From contig JAZHRN010000137.1 in assembly GCA_036435485.1 (NCBI GenBank), positions 2,480,001-2,544,000 of the forward strand: a DNA stretch of 64,000 nt, given 5' to 3'. The DNA is from Saposhnikovia divaricata. Its lineage: Eukaryota > Streptophyta > Magnoliopsida > Apiales > Apiaceae. Shown one piece after another: positions 8,443 through 21,781 of the stretch. Within the stretch, counting starts at the first letter, position 1, and the number at the start of each line of letters is the position of its first letter. Both the position numbers and the translations under genes were made by a program. The notes under the pieces are model-generated. The model had not been told where the DNA came from and searched no databases. It saw only the letters and a list, made by a program, of their open reading frames with translations.

Positions 8443-11400
8443 GTAAAAATATCCACAAAATGGTCCGACTTGATTTTTAACAATATCCCGTGTACTAACC
8501 CCTTTGATAATTTTCCGAAAACCGAGTTTCGATCATATCAGTTCCGATTCCGGTCCGAATTGCGTCAAATAAAATTTCGTTGAATTCCAATAACCCATAG
8601 GAACAAAATATGTAAAAATATCCACAAAATGGTCCGACTTGATTTTTAACAATATCCCGTGTACTAACCCCTTTGAGAATTTTCCGAAAACCGAGTTTCG
8701 ATCATATTAGCTCCGATTCCGGTCCGAATTGCGTCAAATAAAATTTCGTTGAATTCCAATAACCCATAGGAACAAAATATGTAAAAATATCCCTAAAATG
8801 GTCCGACTCAATTTTTAACAATTTCCCGTGTACTAACCCCTTTGAGGATTATCCAAAAACCGAGTTTTGACTATATCAGCTCGATTCAGTTCCGAATTGC
8901 GTCAAATACAATATCGTTGAATTCCAATAACCCATAGGAACAACATATGTAAAAATATCCCTAAAATGGTCCGACTAGATTTTTAACAATATCCCGTGTA
9001 CTAACCACTTTGAGGATTATCCGAAAACCGAGTTTTGATCATATCAGCTCCGATTCAGGTTCGACCCGCGTCAAATAAAATTTCGTTGAATTCCAATAAC
9101 CCATAGAAATAAAATATGTAAAAATATCCACAAAATGGTCCGACTTGATTTTTAACAATATCCCGTGTACTAACCCCTTTGATAATTTTCCGAAAACCGA
9201 GTTTCGATCATATCAGTTCCGATTCCGGTCCGAATTGCGTCAAATAAAATTTCGTTGAATTCCAATAACCCATAGGAACAAAATATGTAAAAATATCCAC
9301 AAAATGGTCCGACTTGATTTTTAACAATATCCCGTGTACTAACCCCTTTGAGAATTTTCCGAAAACCGAGTTTCGATCATATTAGCTCCGATTCCGGTCC
9401 GAATTGCGTCAAATAAAATTTCGTTGAATTCCAATAACCCATAGGAACAAAATATGTAAAAATATCCCTAAAATGGTCCGACTCAATTTTTAACAATTTC
9501 CCGTGTACTAACCCCTTTGAGGATTATCCAAAAACCGAGTTTTGACTATATCAGCTCGATTCAGTTCCGAATTGCGTCAAATACAATATCGTTGAATTCC
9601 AATAACCCATAGGAACAACATATGTAAAAATATCCCTAAAATGGTCCGACTAGATTTTTAACAATATCCCGTGTACTAACCACTTTGAGGATTATCCGAA
9701 AACCGAGTTTCGATCATATCAGCTCCGATTCAGGTTCGACCCGCGTCAAATAAAATTTCGTTGAATTCCAATAACCCATAGAAACAAAATATGTAAAAAT
9801 ATCCACAAAATGGTCCGACTCGATTTTTAACAATATCCCGTGTACTAACCACTTTGAGGATTATCCAAAAACCGAGTTTCGATCATATCAGCTCCGATTC
9901 AGGTTTGACCCGCGTCAAATAAAATTTCGTTGATTTCCAATAACCCATAGGAACAAAATATGTAAAAATATCCACAAAATGGTCCGACTTGATTTTTAAC
10001 AATATCCCGTGTACTAACCCCTTTGATAATTTTCCGAAAACCGAGTTTCGATCATATCAGTTCCGATTCCGGTCCGAATTGCGTCAAATAAAATTTCGTT
10101 GAATTCCAATAACCCATAGGAACAAAATATGTAAAAATATCAACAAAATGGTCCGACTTGATTTTTAACAATATCCCGTGTACTAACCCCTTTGAGAATT
10201 TTCCGAAAACCGAGTTTCGATCATATTAGCTCCGATTCCGGTCCGAATTGCGTCAAATAAAATTTCGTTGAATTCCAATAACCCATAGGAACAAAATATG
10301 TAAAAATATCCCTAAAATGGTCCGACTCAATTTTTAACAATTTCCCGTGTACTAACCCCTTTGAGGATTATCCAAAAACCGAGTTTTGACTATATCAGCT
10401 CGATTCAGTTCCGAATTGCGTCAAATACAATATCGTTGAATTCCAATAACCCATAGGAACAACATATGTAAAAATATCCCTAAAATGGTCCGACTAGATT
10501 TTTAACAATATCCCGTGTACTAACCACTTTGAGGATTATCCGAAAACCGAGTTTCGATCATATCAGCTCCGATTCAGGTTCGACCCGCGTCAAATAAAAT
10601 TTTGTTGAATTTCAATAACCCATAGGAATAAAATATGTAAAAATATCCACAAAATGGTCCGACTTGATTTTTAACAATATCCCGTGTACTAACCCCTTTG
10701 AGAATTTGTCAAAAACCGAGTTTCGATTATATCAGCTCCGATTCCAGTCCGAACTGCGTCAAATAAAATTTCGTTGATTTCCAATAACCCATAGGAACAA
10801 AATATGTAAAAATATCCACAAAATGGTCCGACTTAATTTTTAACAATATCCCGTGTACTAACCCCTTTGAGAATTTTCCGAAAACCGAGTTTCGATCATA
10901 TCTGCTCCGATTCCGGTCCGAATTGCGTCAAATAAAATTTCGTTGAATTCCAATAACCCATAGGAACAAAATATGTAAAAATATCCACAAAATGGTCCTA
11001 CTCGATTTTTAACAATATCCCGTGTACTAACCACTTTGAGGATTATCCGAAAACCGAGTTTCGATCATATCAGCTCCGATTCAGGTTCGACCCGCGTCAA
11101 ATAAAATTTCGTTGATTTCTAATAACCCATAGGAACAAAATATGTAAAAATATCCCTAAAATGGTCCGACTCGATTTTTAACAATATCCCGTGTACTAAC
11201 CACTTTGAGGATTATCCGAAAACCGAGTTTCGATCATATCAGCTCCGATTCAGTTCCGAATTGCGTCAAATACAATATCGTTGAATTCCAATAACCCATA
11301 GGAACAAAATATGTAAACATATCCCTAAAATGGTCCGACTAGATTTTTAACAATATCCCGTGTACTAACCACTTTGAGGATTATCCGAAAACCGAGTTTC

Positions 11401-13170
11401 GATCATATCAGCTCCGATTCAGGTTCGACCCGCGTCAAATTAAATTTTGTTGAATTTCAATAACCCATAGGAATAAAATATGTAAAAATATCCACAAAAT
11501 GGTCCGACTTGATTTTTAACAATATCCCGTGTACTAACCCCTTTGAGAATTTTCCGAAAACCGAGTTTCGATCATATCTGCTCCGATTCCGGTCCGAATT
11601 GCGTCAAATAAAATTTCGTTGAATTCCAATAACCCATAGGAACAAAATATGTAAAAATATCCACAAAATGGTCCGACTCGATTTTTAACAATATCCCGTG
11701 TACTAACCAATTTGAGGATTTTCCGAAAACCGAGTTTCGATCATATCAGCTCCGATTCAGGTTCGACCCGCGTCAAATAAAATTTCGTTGATTTCCAATT
11801 ACCCATAGGAACAAAATATGTAAAAATATCCCTAAAATGGTCCGACTCGATTTTTAACAATATCCCGTGTACTAACCACTTTGAGGATTATCCGAAAACC
11901 GAGTTTCGATCATATCAGCTCCGATTCAGATCCGAATTGCGTCAAATACAATATCGTTGAATTCCAATAAACCATAGGAACAAAATATGTAAAAATATCC
12001 CTAAAATGGTCCGACTCGATTTTTAACAATATCCCGTGTACTAACCACTTTGAGGATTATCCGAAAACCGAGTTTCGATCATATCTTCTCCGATTCAGGT
12101 TCGACCTGCGTCAAATAAAATTTTGTTGAATTTCAATAACCCATAGGACCAAAATATGTAAAAATATCCACAAAATGGTCCGACTTGATTTTTAACAATA
12201 TCCCGTGTACTAACCCCTTTGAGAATTTGTCAAAAACCGAGTTTCGATTATATCAGCTCCGATTCCGGTCCGAACTGCGTCAAATAAAATTTCGTTGATT
12301 TCCAATAACCCATAGGAACAAAATATGTAAAAATATCCACAAAATGGTCCGACTTTATTTTTAACAATATCCCGTGTACTAACCCCTTTGAGAATTTTCC
12401 GAAAACTGAGTTTCGATCATATCAGCTCCGATTCCGGTCCGAATTGCGTCAAATAAAATTTCGTTGAATTCCAATAACCCATAGGAACAAAATATGTAAA
12501 AATATCCACAAAATGGTCCGACTTGATTTTTAACAATATCCCGTGTACTAACCCCTTTGAGAATTTTCCGAAAACCGAGTTTCGATCATATCAGCTCCGA
12601 TTCCGGTCCGAATTGCGTCAAATAAAATTTCGTTGAATTCCAATAACCCATAGGAACAAAATATGTAAAAATATCCACAAAACGGTCCGACTCAATTTTT
12701 AACAATTTCCCGTGTACTAACCCCTTTGAGGATTATCCAAAAACCGAGTTTTGACTATATCACCTCGATTAAGTTCCGAATTGCGTCAAATACAATATCG
12801 TTGAATTCCAATAACCCATAGGAACAACATATGTAAAAATATCCCTAAAATGGTCCGACTAGATTTTTAACAATATCCCGTGTACTAACCACTTTGAGGA
12901 TTATCCGAAAACCGAGTTTCGATCATATCAGCTCCGATTCAGGTTCGACCCGCGTCAAATAAAATTTCGTTGAATTCCAATAACCCATAGAAACAAAATA
13001 TGTAAAAATATCCACAAAATGGTCCGACTCGATTTTTAACAATATCCCGTGTACTAACCACTTTGAGGATTATCCCAAAACCGAGTTTCGATCATATCAG
13101 CTCCGATTCAGGTTTGACCCGCGTCAAATAAAATTTCGTTGATTTCCAATAACCCATAGGAACAAAATAT
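8443..13170. repeat. 28-monomer HOR unit, copy 1 (4728 bp)
   Basis: Formula ABCD ABCD E ABCD FG'JH D G'JHI FGGCDE, with C copies at 8781, 9456, 10300 and 12665 giving the 4 bp short of 28 x 169. Position-specific variants include TTTTGATC in the first D, ATCAACAAAATGG in the third B (10131), GGTCCTACTCG in the first J (10975) and ACCAATTTGAGG in the second J (11651). Confidence 0.9.
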
Positions 13171-16100
13171 GTAAAAATATCCACAAAATGGTCCGACTTG
13201 ATTTTTAACAATATCCCGTGTACTAACCCCTTTGATAATTTTCCGAAAACCGAGTTTCGATCATATCAGTTCCGATTCCGGTCCGAATTGCGTCAAATAA
13301 AATTTCGTTGAATTCCAATAACCCATAGGAACAAAATATGTAAAAATATCCACAAAATGGTCCGACTTGATTTTTAACAATATCCCGTGTACTAACCCCT
13401 TTGAGAATTTTCCGAAAACCGAGTTTCGATCATATTAGCTCCGATTCCGGTCCGAATTGCGTCAAATAAAATTTCGTTGAATTCCAATAACCCATAGGAA
13501 CAAAATATGTAAAAATATCCCTAAAATGGTCCGACTCAATTTTTAACAATTTCCCGTGTACTAACCCCTTTGAGGATTATCCAAAAACCGAGTTTTGACT
13601 ATATCAGCTCGATTCAGTTCCGAATTGCGTCAAATACAATATCGTTGAATTCCAATAACCCATAGGAACAACATATGTAAAAATATCCCTAAAATGGTCC
13701 GACTAGATTTTTAACAATATCCCGTGTACTAACCACTTTGAGGATTATCCGAAAACCGAGTTTTGATCATATCAGCTCCGATTCAGGTTCGACCCGCGTC
13801 AAATAAAATTTCGTTGAATTCCAATAACCCATAGAAATAAAATATGTAAAAATATCCACAAAATGGTCCGACTTGATTTTTAACAATATCCCGTGTACTA
13901 ACCCCTTTGATAATTTTCCGAAAACCGAGTTTCGATCATATCAGTTCCGATTCCGGTCCGAATTGCGTCAAATAAAATTTCGTTGAATTCCAATAACCCA
14001 TAGGAACAAAATATGTAAAAATATCCACAAAATGGTCCGACTTGATTTTTAACAATATCCCGTGTACTAACCCCTTTGAGAATTTTCCGAAAACCGAGTT
14101 TCGATCATATTAGCTCCGATTCCGGTCCGAATTGCGTCAAATAAAATTTCGTTGAATTCCAATAACCCATAGGAACAAAATATGTAAAAATATCCCTAAA
14201 ATGGTCCGACTCAATTTTTAACAATTTCCCGTGTACTAACCCCTTTAAGGATTATCCAAAAACCGAGTTTTGACTATATCAGCTCGATTCAGTTCCGAAT
14301 TGCGTCAAATACAATATCGTTGAATTCCAATAACCCATAGGAACAACATATGTAAAAATATCCCTAAAATGGTCCGACTAGATTTTTAACAATATCCCGT
14401 GTACTAACCACTTTGAGGATTATCCGAAAACCGAGTTTCGATCATATCAGCTCCGATTCAGGTTCGACCCGCGTCAAATAAAATTTCGTTGAATTCCAAT
14501 AACCCATAGAAACAAAATATGTAAAAATATCCACAAAATGGTCCGACTCGATTTTTAACAATATCCCGTGTACTAACCACTTTGAGGATTATCCAAAAAC
14601 CGAGTTTCGATCATATCAGCTCCGATTCAGGTTTGACCCGCGTCAAATAAAATTTCGTTGATTTCCAATAACCCATAGGAACAAAATATGTAAAAATATC
14701 CACAAAATGGTCCGACTTGATTTTTAACAATATCCCGTGTACTAACCCCTTTGATAATTTTCCGAAAACCGAGTTTCGATCATATCAGTTCCGATTCCGG
14801 TCCGAATTGCGTCAAATAAAATTTCGTTGAATTCCAATAACCCATAGGAACAAAATATGTAAAAATATCAACAAAATGGTCCGACTTGATTTTTAACAAT
14901 ATCCCGTGTACTAACCCCTTTGAGAATTTTCCGAAAACCGAGTTTCGATCATATTAGCTCCGATTCCGGTCCGAATTGCGTCAAATAAAATTTCGTTGAA
15001 TTCCAATAACCCATAGGAACAAAATATGTAAAAATATCCCTAAAATGGTCCGACTCAATTTTTAACAATTTCCCGTGTACTAACCCCTTTGAGGATTATC
15101 CAAAAACCGAGTTTTGACTATATCAGCTCGATTCAGTTCCGAATTGCGTCAAATACAATATCGTTGAATTCCAATAACCCATAGGAACAACATATGTAAA
15201 AATATCCCTAAAATGGTCCGACTAGATTTTTAACAATATCCCGTGTACTAACCACTTTGAGGATTATCCGAAAACCGAGTTTCGATCATATCAGCTCCGA
15301 TTCAGGTTCGACCCGCGTCAAATAAAATTTTGTTGAATTTCAATAACCCATAGGAATAAAATATGTAAAAATATCCACAAAATGGTCCGACTTGATTTTT
15401 AACAATATCCCGTGTACTAACCCCTTTGAGAATTTGTCAAAAACCGAGTTTCGATTATATCAGCTCCGATTCCAGTCCGAACTGCGTCAAATAAAATTTC
15501 GTTGATTTCCAATAACCCATAGGAACAAAATATGTAAAAATATCCACAAAATGGTCCGACTTAATTTTTAACAATATCCCGTGTACTAACCCCTTTGAGA
15601 ATTTTCCGAAAACCGAGTTTCGATCATATCTGCTCCGATTCCGGTCCGAATTGCGTCAAATAAAATTTCGTTGAATTCCAATAACCCATAGGAACAAAAT
15701 ATGTAAAAATATCCACAAAATGGTCCTACTCGATTTTTAACAATATCCCGTGTACTAACCACTTTGAGGATTATCCGAAAACCGAGTTTCGATCATATCA
15801 GCTCCGATTCAGGTTCGACCCGCGTCAAATAAAATTTCGTTGATTTCTAATAACCCATAGGAACAAAATATGTAAAAATATCCCTAAAATGGTCCGACTC
15901 GATTTTTAACAATATCCCGTGTACTAACCACTTTGAGGATTATCCGAAAACCGAGTTTCGATCATATCAGCTCCGATTCAGTTCCGAATTGCGTCAAATA
16001 CAATATCGTTGAATTCCAATAACCCATAGGAACAAAATATGTAAAAATATCCCTAAAATGGTCCGACTAGATTTTTAACAATATCCCGTGTACTAACCAC

Positions 16101-17898
16101 TTTGAGGATTATCCGAAAACCGAGTTTCGATCATATCAGCTCCGATTCAGGTTCGACCCGCGTCAAATAAAATTTTGTTGAATTTCAATAACCCATAGGA
16201 ATAAAATATGTAAAAATATCCACAAAATGGTCCGACTTGATTTTTAACAATATCCCGTGTACTAACCCCTTTGAGAATTTGTCAAAAACCGAGTTTCGAT
16301 TATATCAACTCCGATTCCGGTCCGAACTGCGTCAAATAAAATTTCGTTGATTTCCAATAACCCATAGGAAGAAAATATGTAAAAATATCCACAAAATGGT
16401 CCGACTTGATTTTTAACAATATCCCGTGTACTAACCCCTTTGAGAATTTTCCGAAAACCGAGTTTCGATCATATCTGCTCCGATTCCGGTCCGAATTGCG
16501 TCAAATAAAATTTCGTTGAATTCCAATAACCCATAGGAACAAAATATGTAAAAATATCCACAAAATGGTCCGACTCGATTTTTAACAATATCCCGTGTAC
16601 TAACCAATTTGAGGATTATCCGAAAACCGAGTTTCGATCATATCAGCTCCGATTCAGGTTCGACCCGCGTCAAATAAAATTTCGTTGATTTCCAATAACC
16701 CATAGGAACAAAATATGTAAAAATATCCCTAAAATGGTCCGACTCGATTTTTAACAATATCCCATGTACTAACCACTTTGAGGATTATCCGAAAACCGAG
16801 TTTCGATCATATGAGCTCCGATTCAGATCCGAATTGCGTCAAATACAATATCGTTGAATTTCAATAACCCATAGGAACAAAATATGTAAAAATATCCACA
16901 AAATGGTCCGACTTGATTTTTAACAATATCCCGTGTACTAACCCCTTTGAGAATTTGTCAAAAACCGAGTTTCGATTATATCAGCTCCGATTCCGGTCCG
17001 AACTGCGTCAAATAAAATTTCGTTGATTTCCAATAACCCATAGGAACAAAATATGTAAAAATATCCACAAAATGGTCCGACTTGATTTTTAACAATATCC
17101 CGTGTACTAACCCCTTTGAGAATTTTCCGAAAACCGAGTTTCGATCATATCAGCTCCGATTCCGGTCCGAATTGCGTCAAATAAAATTTCGTTGAATTCC
17201 AATAACCCATAGGAACAAAATATGTAAAAATATCCACAAAATGGTCCGACTTGATTTTTAACAATATCCCGTGTACTAACCCCTTTGAGAATTTTCCGAA
17301 AACCGAGTTTCGATCATATCAGCTCCGATTCCGGTCCGAATTGCGTCAAATAAAATTTCGTTGAATTCCAATAACCCATAGGAACAAAATATGTAAAAAT
17401 ATCCACAAAATGGCCCGACTCAATTTTTAACAATTTCCCGTGTACTAACCCCTTTGAGGATTATCCAAAAACCGAGTTTTGACTATATCAGCTCGATTAA
17501 GTTCCGAATTGCGTCAAATACAATATCGTTGAATTCCAATAACCCATAGGAACAACATATGTAAAAATATCCCTAAAATGGTCCGACTAGATTTTTAACA
17601 ATATCCCGTGTACTAACCACTTTGAGGATTATCCGAAAACCGAGTTTCGATCATATCAGCTCCGATTCAGGTTCGACCCGCGTCAAATAAAATTTCGTTG
17701 AATTCCAATAACCCATAGAAACAAAATATGTAAAAATATCCACAAAATGGTCCGACTCGATTTTTAACAATATCCCGTGTACTAACCACTTTGAGGATTA
17801 TCCGAAAACCGAGTTTCGATCATATCAGCTCCGATTCAGGTTTGACCCGCGTCAAATAAAATTTCGTTGATTTCCAATAACCCATAGGAACAAAATAT
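13171..17898. repeat. 28-monomer HOR unit, copy 2 (4728 bp)
   Basis: Repeats copy 1 at +4728 with the same position-specific variants (ATCAAC at 14859, GGTCCTACT at 15703, ACCAATTT at 16548). It departs only between 16210 and 16885, where F G' J H/I replaces G' J H I: an F is gained and an I lost, so the unit length is unchanged. Other private changes: CCTTTAAGG in the C at 14184, and GAAGAAAATATG at the end of the F at 16210. Confidence 0.9.
16717..16885 (+). repeat. H/I hybrid monomer
   Basis: Left part is H (CCCT, CAGATCCG, ATACAATATCG), but the tail is TTGAATTTCAATAACC as in I. The junction lies in the shared GTTGAATT. This is the footprint of the deletion that removed I from copy 2. It also carries private CCCATGTAC and ATGAGCTCC. 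Confidence 0.8.
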
Positions 17899-18573
17899 GT
17901 AAAAATATCCACAAAATGGTCCGACTTGATTTTTAACAATATCCCGTGTACTAACCCCTTTGATAATTTTCCGAAAACCGAGTTTCGATCATATCAGTTC
18001 CGATTCCGGTCCGAATTGCGTCAAATAAAATTTCGTTGAATTCCAATAACCCATAGGAACAAAATATGTAAAAATATCCACAAAATGGTCCGACTTGATT
18101 TTTAACAATATCCCGTGTACTAACCCCTTTGAGAATTTTCCGAAAACCGAGTTTCGATCATATTAGCTCCGATTCCGGTCCGAATTGCGTCAAATAAAAT
18201 TTCGTTGAATTCCAATAACCCATAGGAACAAAATATGTAAAAATATCCCTAAAATGGTCCGACTCAATTTTTAACAATTTCCCGTGTACTAACCCCTTTG
18301 AGGATTATCCAAAAACCGAGTTTTGACTATATCAGCTCAATTCAGTTCCGAATTGCGTCAAATACAATATCGTTGAATTCCAATAACCCATAGGAACAAC
18401 ATATGTAAAAATATCCCTAAAATGGTCCGACTAGATTTTTAACAATATCCCGTGTACTAACCACTTTGAGGATTATCCGAAAACCGAGTTTCGATCATAT
18501 CAGCTCCGATTCAGGTTCGACCCGCGTCAAATAAAATTTTGTTGAATTTCAATGACCCATAGGAATAAAATAT
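17899..18573. repeat. Start of a further domain 1 unit (A B C D)
   Basis: One ABCD quartet, with TCAGCTCAATTCAG in C and CAATGACCC at the D tail. It continues into F and not into a second ABCD, so the 28-mer order breaks here and domain 2 begins. Confidence 0.8.
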
Positions 18574-19417
18574 GTAAAAATATCCACAAAATGGTCCGAC
18601 TTGATTTTTAACAATATCCCGTGTACTAACCCCTTTGAGAATTTGTCAAAAACCGAGTTTCGATTATATCAGCTCCGATTCCGGTCCGAACTGCGTCAAA
18701 TAAAATTTCATTGATTTCCAATAACCCATAGGAACAAAATATGTAAAAATATCCACAAAATGGTCCGACTTGATTTTTAACAATATTCCGTGTACTAACC
18801 CCTTTGAGAATTTTCCGAAAACCGAGTTTCGATCATATTAGCTCCGATTCCGGTCCGAATTGCGTCAAATAAAATTTCGTTGAATTCCAATAACCCATAG
18901 GAACAAAATATGTAAAAATATCCCTAAAATGGTCCGACTCAATTTTTAACAATTTCCCGTGTACTAACCCCTTTGAGGATTATCCAAAAACCGAGTTTTG
19001 ACTATATCAGCTCGATTCAGTTCCGAATTGCGTCAAATACAATATCGTTGAATTCCAATAACCCATAGGAACAACATATGTAAAAATATCCCTAAAATGG
19101 TCCGACTAGATTTTTAACAATATCCCGTGTACTAACCACTTTGAGGATTATCCGAAAACCGAGTTTCGATCATATCAGCTCCGATTCAGGTTCGACCCGC
19201 GTCAAATAAAATTTTGTTGAATTTCAATAACCCATAGGAATAAAATATGTAAAAATATCCACAAAATGGTCCGACTTGATTTTTAACAATATCCCGTGTA
19301 CTAACCCCTTTGAGAATTTGTCAAAAACCGAGTTTCGATTATATAAGCTCCGATTCCGGTCCGAACTGCGTCAAATAAAATTTCGTTGATTTCCAATAAC
19401 CCATAGGAACAAAATAT
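18574..19417. repeat. Transition segment F B C D F
   Basis: Five monomers (844 bp) between the last domain 1 quartet and the first 7-mer. B at 18743 has AATATTCCGTG. The order F-B is unusual and suggests a junction between two amplified segments. Confidence 0.7.
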
Positions 19418-20599
19418 GTAAAAATATCCACAAAATGGTCCGACTTGATTTTTAACAATATCCCGTGTACTAACCCCTTTGAGAATTTTCCGAAAACCGA
19501 GTTTCGATCATATCAGCTCCGATTCCGGTCCGAATTGCGTCAAATAAAATTTCGTTGAATTCCAATAACCCATAGGAACAAAATATGTAAAAATATCCAC
19601 AAAATGGTCCGACTCGATTTTTAACAATATCCCGTGTACTAACCACTTTGAGGATTATCCGAAAACCGAGTTTCGATCATATCAGCTCCGATTCAGGTTC
19701 GACCCGCGTCAAATAAAATTTCGTTGATTTCCAATAACCCATAGGAACAAAATATGTAAAAATATCCACAAAATGGTCCGACTTGATTTTTAACAATATC
19801 CCGTGTACTAACCCCTTTGAGAATTTTCCGAAAACCGAGTTTCGATCATATCAGTTCCGATTCCGGTCCGAATTGCGTCAAATAATATTTCATTGAATTC
19901 CAATAACCCATAGGAACAAAATATGTAAAAATATCCACAAAATGGTCCGAGTTGATTTTTAACAATATCCCGTGTACTAACCCCTTTGAGAATTTTCCGA
20001 AAACCGAGTTTCGATCATATTAGCTCCGATTCCGGTCCGAATTGCGTCAAATAAAATTTCGTTGAATTCCTATAACCCATAGGAACAAAATATGTAAAAA
20101 TATCCACAAAATGGTCCGACTCAATTTTTAACAATTTCCCGTGTACTAACCCCTTTGAGGATTATCCAAAAACCGAGTTTTGACTATATCAGCTCGATTC
20201 AGTTCCGAATTGCGTCAAATACAATATCGTTGAATTCCAATAACCCATAGGAACAACATATGTAAAAATATCCCTAAAATGGTCCGACTAGATTTTTAAC
20301 AATATCCCGTGTACTAACCACTTTGAGGATTATCCAAAAACCGAGTTTCGATCATATCAGCTCCGATTCAGGTTCGACCCGCGTCAAATAAAATTTTGTT
20401 GAATTTCAATAACCCATAGGAATTAAATATGTAAAAATATCCACAAAATGGTACGACTTGATTTTTAACAATATCCCGTGTACTAACCCCTTTGAGAATT
20501 TGTCAAAAACCGAGTTTCGATTATATCAGCTCCGATTCCGGTCCGAACTGCGTCAAATAAAATTTCGTTGATTTCCAATAACCCATAGGAACAAAATAT
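19418..20599. repeat. 7-monomer HOR, copy 1 (1182 bp)
   Basis: G J A' B C D F. Markers: TTTCATTG in A', GGTCCGAGTTGA in B, CCTATAACCC at the B tail, and GGAATTAAAT with GGTACGAC around F. All recur 1182 bp downstream. Confidence 0.87.
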
Positions 20600-21781
20600 G
20601 TAAAAATATCCACAAAATGGTCCGACTTGATTTTTAACAATATCCCGTGTACTAACCCCTTTGAGAATTTTCCGAAAACCGAGTTTCGATCATATCAGCT
20701 CCGATTCCGGTCCGAATTGCGTCAAATAAAATTTCGTTGAATTCCAATAACCCATAGGAACAAAATATGTAAAAATATCCACAAAATGGTCCGACTCGAT
20801 TTTTAACAATATCCCGTGTACTAACCACTTTGAGGATTATCCGAAAACCGAGTTTCGATCATATCAGCTCCGATTCAGGTTCGACCCGCGTCAAATAAAA
20901 TTTCGTTGATTTCCAATAACCCATAGGAACAAAATATGTAAAAATATCCACAAAATGGTCCGACTTGATTTTTAACAATATCCCGTGTACTAACCCCTTT
21001 GAGAATTTTCCGAAAACCGAGTTTCGATCATATCAGTTCCGATTCCGGTCCGAATTGCGTCAAATAAAATTTCATTGAATTCCAATAACCCATAGGAACA
21101 AAATATGTAAAAATATCCACAAAATGGTCCGAGTTGATTTTTAACAATATCCCGTGTACTAACCCCTTTGAGAATTTTCCGAAAACCGAGTTTCGATCAT
21201 ATTAGCTCCGATTCCGGTCCGAATTGCGTCAAATAAAATTTCGTTGAATTCCTATAACCCATAGGAACAAAATATGTAAAAATATTCACAAAATGGTCCG
21301 ACTCAATTTTTAACAATTTCCCGTGTACTAACCCCTTTGAGGATTATCCAAAAACCGAGTTTTGACTATATCAGCTCGATTCAGTTCCGAATTGCGTCAA
21401 ATACAATATCGTTGAATTCCAATAACCCATAGGAACAACATATGTAAAAATATCCCTAAAATGGTCCGACTAGATTTTTAACAATATCCCGTGTACTAAC
21501 CACTTTGAGGATTATCCAAAAACCGAGTTTCGATCATATCAGCTCCGATTCAGGTTCGACCCGCGTCAAATAAAATTTTGTTGAATTTCAATAACCCATA
21601 GGAATTAAATATGTAAAAATATCCACAAAATGGTACGACTTGATTTTTAACAATATCCCGTGTACTAACCCCTTTGAGAATTTGTCAAAAACCGAGTTTC
21701 GATTATATCAGCTCCGATTCCGGTCCGAACTGCGTCAAATAAAATTTCGTTGAATTCCAATAACCCATAGGAACAAAATAT
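20600..21781. repeat. 7-monomer HOR, copy 2 (1182 bp)
   Basis: G J A' B C D F, sharing all markers of copy 1. Private change ATATTCAC at the C head (21276). The F at 21613 has a GAATTCC tail in place of GATTTCC, and from here on F is followed by J directly. Confidence 0.87.

Larger units (their letters stand above)
1..18573. repeat. Domain 1: long HOR domain (28-monomer class)
   Basis: Types A, B, C, D, E, F, G, G', H, I and J are ordered in a very long unit whose canonical form is ABCD ABCD E ABCD F G'JH D G'JH I F GG C D E (28 monomers, 4728 bp). The domain holds a rearranged 27-mer, a 23-mer, two 28-mers and the ABCD that begins a further copy. C monomers here are all 168 bp. The true A type (GATAATTTT with CAGTTCC) is concentrated in this domain and is found later only at 27524 and 39338. 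Confidence 0.9.
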
